This document shows, in pieces, positions 56,927-64,000 of a DNA stretch of 64,000 nt. Below the pieces are notes generated by a model, which worked only from the letters and a program-made list of their open reading frames with translations, was not told where the DNA came from and ran no database searches. Within the stretch, counting starts at the first letter, position 1. Each line of letters starts with the position of its first letter. A program made the position numbers and the translations under genes. Source of the DNA: Manihot esculenta (Eukaryota; Streptophyta; Magnoliopsida; Malpighiales; Euphorbiaceae); NCBI RefSeq assembly GCF_001659605.2, contig NC_035161.2:32659691-32723690 (forward strand), given 5' to 3'.

Positions 56927-59776
56927 TCAAAACAGATGGGGGTATTGCTGGAGCATGGACTCCCGTGTCTCCCAGGTGCATTCTTCAATATTGTGGTGGT
57001 TCCAAAGGACTTTCACCATCGGGATTTCCTTGTTCCTCAGCTTTCTGATCTGAGTGTCTAGGATCTGCACTGGCTGTTCTACATAGGTGAGATCCTCATG
57101 GATCTCCATATCAGGCTCACTAAGAACCTTTTCAGGATCCGACACGAACTTCCGTAACAGAGAAACATGGAAAACCGGATGGATTCTCTCCATCGAAGCA
57201 GGCAAGTCTAGCTTGTACGACACATTACCGACCCTCTGAAGCACCTCGAAAGGACCGATGTACCGTGGAGCTAACTTACCCTTCTTCCCGAACCGAACCA
57301 CTCCTTTCATAGGAGACACCTTGAGCAAAACCAAATCCCCCTCCTGAAACTCTAGCTGTCTTCTGCGGATATCTGCATAACTCTTCTGCCGACTAGCAGC
57401 AGTCTTGATCCTCTCTCTGATTATGGGTACCACCCTGCTGGTAAGCTCTACTAACTCCGGACCCGCAAGAGTCCTCTCTCCTACTTCCTCCCAGCAGATA
57501 GGTGATCTGCACTTCCTCCCATACAAAGCTTCATATGGAGCCATCCCTATGCTAGCATGATAGCTGTTATTGTAGGCAAACTCCACCAAAGGTAGATGCT
57601 GCCTCCAAGAACCGCCAAAATCTAGCACACACATTCTGAGCATATCCTCTATTGTCTGGATGGTTCTCTCTGACTGTCCGTCTGTCTGTGGGTGGAAGGC
57701 AGTACTGAAGTCTAATCTGGTACCCATAGCGTTCTGCAGACTCCGCCAAAACCTGGAGGTGAACTGGGGCCCTCTATCTGACACTATAGATACCGGGACC
57801 CCATGCAGTCTGACAATCTCATCTACGTACACCTGCGCCAACTTGTCCACAGAGTAACCACTCCTGACAGGGATGAAGTGAGCAGATTTGGTGAGTCTGT
57901 CCACAATCACCCATATGGAGTCCAATCTGTTGGACGTCGCCGGTAACCCCACTACGAAGTCCATAGCTATATTCTCCCATTTCCACTCTGGAATCGGTAG
58001 TGGATTCAACATTCCAGCCGGCTTCTGATGCTCTAGTTTCACCCTCTGACACACATCGCAGGCTGACACGAACAGTGCCACGTCCTTCTTCATAGCTGGC
58101 CACCAATACACTCTCTTCAGATCCTGATACATCTTGGTGGCTCCAGGGTGAACACTATACCTGGTATTATGGGCTTCCCCCATAATATCTCCCTTCAGAC
58201 CAATGTCATCTGGCACACATAATCTGTTCCCGTAGCGGAGGATCCCCTTATCATCAAACTTGAACTCATTACTCTGGCCTGACTGAACCGTTCTGGCTAT
58301 CCTGACCAACTCTGGGTCCTCATGCTGTTTCTGAGCTACCTGCTCCAGAAACACGGGTGTCACTCTCATCTGAGCCACTAAGGCACCTGTGCCAGACAAC
58401 TCCAACTGTAATCCCTCACTCATAAGTCTGTGGAACTCCTTCACCACCGGCCTCCTCTCTGCTGAAATGTGGGATAGACTGCCGAGTGATTTCCGGCTTA
58501 GGGCGTCTGCCACAACATTCGCCTTACCCGGATGGTACTGAATCTTGCAATCATAGTCACTCAACAGCTCTACCCATCTCCTCTGCCTCAAGTTCAGTTC
58601 TCTCTGACTCAGGATGTACTGCAGGCTCTTATGATCTGTGAAGATCTCACACTTTACCCCATAAAGGTAATGCCTCCACATCTTGAGTGCAAAGATCACT
58701 GCTGCCATCTCTAGGTCATGTGTGGGGTAATTCAGCTCATGCTTCTTCAGCTGCCTAGAAGCATAAGCGATCACCCTCTCATTCTGCATTAGCACACAAC
58801 CCAGTCCCACACGGGACGCATCACAATATACTGAGAAGTCATCATCACTTTTTGGCAGAGCTAACACCGGTGCTGAAGTCAACCTCCTCTTAAGCTCCTC
58901 AAAGCTTTCCTCACACTGATCGGTCCATATGAACTTCTGATTCTTCTTTGTCAATTTGGTCATAGGAGCAGCAATCCTTGAGAAGTCCTGAACGAACCTC
59001 CTGTAGTAACCTGCTAAACCCAGAAAACTCTTGATCTCGGTCACTGTGGTGGGTCTAGGCCAGTTAGCTACAGCCTCTACCTTCTTGGGGTCTACTTCAA
59101 TACCCTGTTCTGACACAATGTGCCCCAAGAATGAAATGCTCCTAAGCCAAAACTCACACTTGGAGAACTTGGCATACAAGCCATGCTCTCTCAAGGTCTG
59201 CAAAACTGTCCTCAGGTGATGGGCGTGCTCCTCTGCATTTCTGGAATACACTAAGATATCATCTATGAAGACAATAACGAAGTGATCCAGATACTGACTG
59301 AATACTCTGTTCATGAGGTCCATGAATGCTGCAGGGGCGTTGGTCAACCCAAACGGCATCACAAGGAACTCATAGTGCCCATACCTGGTCCTGAAAGCTG
59401 TCTTCGGTACATCTTCATTCCTTATCCTCAACTGATGGTACCCTGATCTCAGATCTATTTTGGAGAAACAACCTGCTCCTGCTAGCTGGTCGAATAGATC
59501 GTCGATCCTCGGCAAAGGGTACTTGTTCTTGGTAGTGACCTTGTTCAACTGTCTGTAGTCGATACAAAGTCTGAGGGATCCATCCTTCTTCCTCACAAAC
59601 AAAACCGGAGCACCCCAAGGTGAAGTACTCGGTCGGATGAAACCCTTATCTACCAGCTCTTGCAACTGTTCCTTCAGTTCTTTCAATTCAGCTGGTGCCA
59701 TCCTGTAGGGGGGGATAGAGATTGGTCTGGTACCAGGCATTAACTCAATCTCGAACTCTATCTCCCTAGCAGGTGG
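56927..59776 (-). CDS. Element C pol: reverse transcriptase, RNase H, integrase, chromodomain
   Basis: The frame is open without a break from the element E boundary (59776) to the stop at 56927. The first internal ATG, at 59740, gives 937 residues, exactly the same length as the matching part of element A. By residue from that ATG: FIDD at 158-161, RNase H Asp307, integrase Asp594, Asp655 and Glu691, and a chromodomain-like tail ([20 protein letters not shown]). The protein would copy element RNA and integrate the cDNA. It is cut just upstream of reverse transcriptase ([10 protein letters not shown]) by element E, so protease and gag are off to the right. No stop or frameshift is seen, so C was probably functional until recently. 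Confidence 0.93.
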   Translation of the reverse strand, partial: PPAREIEFEIELMPGTRPISIPPYRMAPAELKELKEQLQELVDKGFIRPSTSPWGAPVLFVRKKDGSLRLCIDYRQLNKVTTKNKYPLPRIDDLFDQLAGAGCFSKIDLRSGYHQLRIRNEDVPKTAFRTRYGHYEFLVMPFGLTNAPAAFMDLMNRVFSQYLDHFVIVFIDDILVYSRNAEEHAHHLRTVLQTLREHGLYAKFSKCEFWLRSISFLGHIVSEQGIEVDPKKVEAVANWPRPTTVTEIKSFLGLAGYYRRFVQDFSRIAAPMTKLTKKNQKFIWTDQCEESFEELKRRLTSAPVLALPKSDDDFSVYCDASRVGLGCVLMQNERVIAYASRQLKKHELNYPTHDLEMAAVIFALKMWRHYLYGVKCEIFTDHKSLQYILSQRELNLRQRRWVELLSDYDCKIQYHPGKANVVADALSRKSLGSLSHISAERRPVVKEFHRLMSEGLQLELSGTGALVAQMRVTPVFLEQVAQKQHEDPELVRIARTVQSGQSNEFKFDDKGILRYGNRLCVPDDIGLKGDIMGEAHNTRYSVHPGATKMYQDLKRVYWWPAMKKDVALFVSACDVCQRVKLEHQKPAGMLNPLPIPEWKWENIAMDFVVGLPATSNRLDSIWVIVDRLTKSAHFIPVRSGYSVDKLAQVYVDEIVRLHGVPVSIVSDRGPQFTSRFWRSLQNAMGTRLDFSTAFHPQTDGQSERTIQTIEDMLRMCVLDFGGSWRQHLPLVEFAYNNSYHASIGMAPYEALYGRKCRSPICWEEVGERTLAGPELVELTSRVVPIIRERIKTAASRQKSYADIRRRQLEFQEGDLVLLKVSPMKGVVRFGKKGKLAPRYIGPFEVLQRVGNVSYKLDLPASMERIHPVFHVSLLRKFVSDPEKVLSEPDMEIHEDLTYVEQPVQILDTQIRKLRNKEIPMVKVLWNHHNIEECTWETRESMLQQYPHLF

Positions 59777-62108
59777 TGTAACAGCCCGGAAACCGAACTG
59801 CTACCGGCACTAGGATCCAGATCGGCTTAAGGCCGCCTAGACCCGTAGTAAGCCTACTGTGAACTCTGTGTATCTGTGAAATCCCATACATGATCATACA
59901 TTTTCTGTAAACATGTAAAACTTTTCTTTCTCCACGGCTTACCCTGTGCATACTCTATCTCTCTACTGTAAAAACTTGCCAGAGCTCTCATCTTAGCTCA
60001 AGGCAGCTCTAACTCATACTATGTTAAGCCGGGCTTTTCATACATAAACATAAATCATTTACATAAGATCATGTACAAACTTACAACTCTTAACAATCAA
60101 GCACTATCTATACACTGTACATTTCCTTATCTCTTACATTTACATGTCCACATGTCCATACTATCTATTACATACATCTCTTTACGTTCTTCCTGTACTC
60201 TTCTTACATCTTTCTGTACTCTGAACCTGCACAACTGGGGATAGGGGAGAGGGGTGAGCTTCTATAGCCCAGTGAGCAGGAGCTATATTAAACAGTTTAT
60301 AAAACAGATGTCTTTATGCCATGCAGCACATCACAACCATATACATCAAGGAAGAAGTTGTCACCTATAGCCCTCCACATAACTGACTCACATATAGTAC
60401 TAGCACAGTGCCTGGGGCGATTAGGCCTCCTCCAGGACTTACTTTTCTGCAAAGGTTTTGTCAGGGCGATTAGGCCTTCTCTGACTGTTTTCTGAAAACG
60501 TTTTGCCAGGGCAATGAGGCCTCCTGGCTATCTACCTTTACTAACAGGGGCGGTTAGGCCTCCCTGCTCACACTTATCATGCACTTAATTCATATCATGT
60601 CATAGCATACCAAACTGAGGGCTAAAGGATCATCCAACATTCATCCGCATACTCATCAAATTATGCAATGCAACACCTTCGTGAATACTAATGCAACAAC
60701 CTAATATCTCATGCTCATCCATTATTATCTTTTATTTTAACCATCCTAACATTATGGCAATTATGATGCATGAATCATGCTAAAACATTCTTGAATTTAA
60801 AATATGCATAGTCCCACTCACCTCTGGCTGACTGTAGACTGACTTTGCAGGTTTCGGAGCAGTGCTCACTGCTGATCTCCCTGGTTTCTCTGGTCCGTTC
60901 CTACACAAGTGGACTCAGATGAGGGACCAAACTCACTCCATAACAGTTCTAAGAACTCCCCCAAAAGCCCTCTAACTATCACATAACACATGCCAAAGCC
61001 AACTGGACAGGGCACTTTCGGCGGCAAGTTCGGCGGCCGAAACTCCCTTCCAGAAACGAAACTCACCTACTTTCGGCGGCCGAACCTCTACTTTCGGCGG
61101 CCGAAAGTCCTATACCTACACCTTCGGGTGTACCTTCGGCGCCCGAACGTCTCGTCCAGAGACGAAACTCAACCTTCGGCGGCACTTTCGGCGGCCGAAT
61201 GTGCATGACAGATCCGAAAGTCCAGCTTTCGGAAGCAGCCTTCGGCAGCCGAAGCCACCTCCTCAAGGCTTTCGGCGGCCGAACCTCCCTTCGGCGGCCG
61301 AACCTGGTTTCGCCCGAAGGGCAGAAACCTGCTCTGCTTCATGCACACCTCCTCCTATCCCTCTCCCAACATGCACACACAACTCCTCAACATGCATATA
61401 CTCTTGTACATGCTCAAAGGGGTCTAAAACTAGCCTATGACCCCAACAAACACAACATCTAACACATAAACATGCTTGAACATCAAAAACTCTAAAAATC
61501 TCCTAGAACCCTACTCATGCGTACTACCCCATAATCTTCCATAAAACCTTAAAAAAACATAGTAAAAGCTTCGGATCTATCCCTTACCTCTTGGAACACT
61601 TGAGGTTGGAAGCCTCTAACGTGGAGTTATGGCAAAATCCTCACTCAAAGCTCCAAACTTCAAACTTTGCTCCTTTTTGTTTAAAACTTCACAAATCCAT
61701 AAAAACTCATCAAAACCTTGGAAGATTTGAAAAAACACAAAACTGAGCTAAGGAAGAGCATGATCTCACCTAGGTCTGGAGAAATGGGAAGCAAACTTAC
61801 CCATTTGACCGACCTAGGGCCCTTTTAAAGATGGGTGGCCAGTCCACCTTCGGCGGCCTAACGTGAGATCCGAAAGCCATGCAAGTTCGGCGGCCGAAAG
61901 TGACCTTCGGCGGCCGAACCTTTGCAGTTCTTCCTTAGTGCTTTTCTTTCAAAAACTCACTTCTCTAACCCTTGCAAACCTTAACACTATGTGAAAACAT
62001 ACTTAAACATTCTTTAAAACATATGTATGACCCTTCTAGAGGGTTCCGACACCCGAGATTCCATCAGACTACAGGAATTCCGATGCCGGACTCTAGCCGG
62101 GTATTACA
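59777..62108 (-). repeat. Element E 3' LTR
   Basis: 2332 bp from TGTAACAGCCCGG to GCCGGGTATTACA (plus strand). Distal 13-mer cluster about 61014-61310 and proximal cluster about 61849-61918. The TATA position reads TTTAAAAG on the minus strand (near 61825), weaker than in A and C. Confidence 0.92.
60413..60570 (-). repeat. Four-unit mini-repeat in element E LTR
   Basis: Four diverged units containing GGGGCGATTAGGCCTCC or a variant, about 40-55 bp apart. The same array occurs at 63669-63826 in the 5' LTR. Confidence 0.8.
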
Positions 62109-62522
62109 TTCTCCCCCCCTTAAGAACATTCGTCCCCGAATGTTCCTAAAACAACTAAACACATAGAAAAGGGGAAAAACTAACGCTCCTTGCTCTAGCA
62201 ACACTGACGTACCTTCCCTCGGTGTTCTTCTCTCCATTCTTCGTCACATTACCTCGAAACTCTGCAAGCTTTCGCTGCGCACTCTAATCCTTGCCCTTCT
62301 CTCTTCATCTCTTCTATCCTGACTTCCTTTCTAACTCTTAACAGGTAGTATCCTTCGTTTCCCCCCCCATCCATACTAAACACTCACGAGTGGGGTACTA
62401 GGTCGGATAAAACCTTGACTCTCTTAGCTCTGTTGATACCACTGAAACTGGTTTCCTCTCCTGATCATCTTTCCCTGAGCAACCTATAAGCCTGTAAGGC
62501 TGAGATCACACCTCTAGGCAGC
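62109..62522 (-). pseudogene. Element E scraps of protease and pol, with polypurine tract
   Basis: The polypurine tract (62109-62124) is followed by the end of pol noncoding sequence like that of element A. TACTAGGTCGGATAAAACC at about 62398 matches the start of reverse transcriptase, and 62464-62522 (AAGCCTGTAAGGCTGAGATC, GGCAGCCTACACTGTCCC) matches element B near 568-622. There is no open frame. Confidence 0.7.
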
Positions 62523-62777
62523 CTACACTGTCCCTTCTATACCCATACTCTCATCTCTACTCCGATCAACATCCCTAACCTCTCGAACTTCCTCTGATCT
62601 GCCTCCTCTAGCTACTCCCCTTCTGCTCTCATCAGAAGACCTTCTCGGGTCTTGTGACGTGCCCTCCCTACTTAACCTGTGTCTCCTTGCCCTTGGCAAT
62701 GCGGGAGGACGAGCCGTTGTACCCTCACTTCCTGGTGGTACTTCAGTCAATCTTGCAGATCGACGCGTTCCTCTCAT
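62523..62777 (-). CDS. Element E gag N-terminal fragment
   Basis: 85 codons from ATG 62777, starting MRGTRRSARLTEVPP and continuing with SRDESMGIEG. The start M-x-GTRRS and the downstream SQDPRRSSDESR match element B gag (SRDPRRSFDASR). The capsid and zinc-knuckle parts are absent. It is unlikely to be a working protein, but because the element is so young the frame may be kept for packaging or by chance. Confidence 0.65.
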   Translation of the reverse strand: MRGTRRSARLTEVPPGSEGTTARPPALPRARRHRLSREGTSQDPRRSSDESRRGVARGGRSEEVREVRDVDRSRDESMGIEGTV

Positions 62778-63017
62778 CTTAACTATCTGGAAACCAACAC
62801 ATAGCATATCAATGACTCATACTCCATGCGAAACACATGAACATCTAACATTCATCACACAAAAAGAATGCACATGCATGACTCATGGCACTCCACATCA
62901 TAAGACAGATAGGACTACATCCTATCCTTATGGACATGTCTTCCTATGGTGCTTGACTCACTAGAACCTCGATGAACCCATCTCTAACCATCTAGGTCCG
63001 ACCATGTGAACCTAACT

Positions 63018-63029
63018 GCTCTGATACCA
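63018..63029 (-). other. Primer binding site of element E (initiator tRNA-Met type)
   Basis: Minus-strand TGGTATCAGAGC, three bases inside the 5' LTR, identical to that of element B. Confidence 0.88.
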
Positions 63030-63032
63030 CTC

Positions 63033-64000
63033 TGTAACAGCCCGGAAACCGAACTGCTACCGGCACTAGGATCCAGATCGGCTTAAGGCCGCCTAGACCC
63101 GTAGTAAGCCTACTGTGAACTCTGTGTATCTGTGAAATCCCATACATGATCATACATTTTCTGTAAACATGTAAAACTTTTCTTTCTCCACGGCTTAACC
63201 TGTGCATACTCTATCTCTCTACTGTAAAAACTTGCCAGAGCTCTCATCTTAGCTCAAGGCAGCTCTAACTCATACTATGTTAAGCCGGGCTTTTCATACA
63301 TAAACATAAATCATTTACATAAGATCATGTACAAACTTACAACTCTTAACAATCAAGCACTATCTATACACTGTACATTTCCTTATCTCTTACATTTACA
63401 TGTCCACATGTCCATACTATCTATTACATACATCTCTTTACGTTCTTCCTGTACTCTTCTTACATCTTTCTGTACTCTGAACCTGCACAACTGGGGATAG
63501 GGGAGAGGGGTGAGCTTCTATAGCCCAGTGAGCAGGAGCTATATTAAACAGTTTATAAAACAGATGTCTTTATGCCATGCAGCACATCACAACCATATAC
63601 ATCAAGGAAGAAGTTGTCACCTATAGCCCTCCACATAACTGACTCACATATAGTACTAGCACAGTGCCTGGGGCGATTAGGCCTCCTCCAGGACTTACTT
63701 TTCTGCAAAGGTTTTGTCAGGGCGATTAGGCCTTCTCTGACTGTTTTCTGAAAACGTTTTGCCAGGGCAATGAGGCCTCCTGGCTATCTACCTTTACTAA
63801 CAGGGGCGGTTAGGCCTCCCTGCTCACACTTATCATGCACTTAATTCATATCATGTCATAGCATACCAAACTGAGGGCTAAAGGATCATCCAACATTCAT
63901 CCGCATACTCATCAAATTATGCAATGCAACACCTTCGTGAATACTAATGCAACAACCTAATATCTCATGCTCATCCATTATTATCTTTTATTTTAACCAT
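63033..64000 (-). repeat. Element E 5' LTR, partial
   Basis: Matches 59777-60744 with a single visible difference (CGGCTTAACC against CGGCTTACCC near 63197). It continues beyond the window. Confidence 0.93.

Larger units (their letters stand above)
54570..59776 (-). mobile_element. Element C: Tekay-type chromovirus inserted in element D gag
   Basis: The 3' LTR (54570-56795), polypurine tract and pol are present; gag and the 5' LTR are displaced to the right by element E. The bases before the LTR (CCGAG, 54565-54569) are the expected left target duplication. The LTR tip facing pol reads TATAATACCC on the minus strand, with the terminal TG mutated to TA. Confidence 0.88.
59777..64000 (-). mobile_element. 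Element E: very young non-autonomous Tekay derivative
   Basis: 3' LTR 59777-62108, internal region of only 924 bp (62109-63032), and 5' LTR from 63033 running off the window. Over the 968 overlapping LTR bases I find one difference. The inside has a gag N-terminal fragment and scraps matching the protease/reverse transcriptase region, but no enzyme. Primer site and polypurine tract are intact, so it could be mobilised by related elements. GGTGG (59772-59776) is the expected left target duplication. Confidence 0.9.

Overview
This window is nuclear DNA from a flowering plant, most likely a eudicot. The evidence is spliced GT-AG genes, a polyol/monosaccharide transporter, DUF620 and DUF1195 proteins, a plastid-type protein, AT-rich spacers and nested LTR retrotransposons. 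The style of the LTR repeats recalls Euphorbiaceae (cassava or rubber tree) from memory, but I cannot prove the species. About 60% of the window is LTR retrotransposon.

Left block, 1-12434: a decayed minus-strand Tekay/Del-type chromovirus (element B) has its 5' LTR at 10775-12434 and its 3' LTR off the left edge. It was split by a young plus-strand relative (element A, 769-9447, 5-bp target duplication ATGGA). Element A keeps one uninterrupted gag-pol reading frame but has lost the end of its 5' LTR, its primer site and the gag N-terminus.

Gene block 1, 16.3-30.9 kb: a polyol-type sugar transporter (17659-19263, +), a DUF620 protein (21979-23255, +) and a DUF1195 membrane protein (24258-28417, -; three exons with a 3.5-kb intron). 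This block is bracketed by two copies, in opposite orientation, of one non-autonomous LTR element family (13013-16260 and 30926-35188). Both copies carry only gag plus long tandem arrays and no pol, which is the TR-GAG architecture.

Gene block 2, 36.1-41.9 kb: an ANP32-like acidic leucine-rich nuclear protein (36457-39106, +) and a small plastid-type membrane protein built from a duplicated 30-residue module (40481-40984, +).

Right block, 41939-64000: a Tat-lineage Ty3 element (D, minus strand) with both a retroviral-type and an archaeal-type RNase H. Its gag-pol is broken by two stops and one frameshift. Between pol and the 3' LTR it carries an intact, apparently spliced, antisense ORF of 969 codons, a second small antisense cassette, and a 113-bp tandem array holding a hAT-type MITE. 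Element C (Tekay, minus) interrupts the gag of D. Element E (very young, nearly coding-empty) interrupts the pol of C and runs off the right edge. The LTRs of A, B, C and E share arrays of a near-palindromic 13-mer with a GCC-box core around a TATA box, which is the most striking regulatory-looking pattern in the window.
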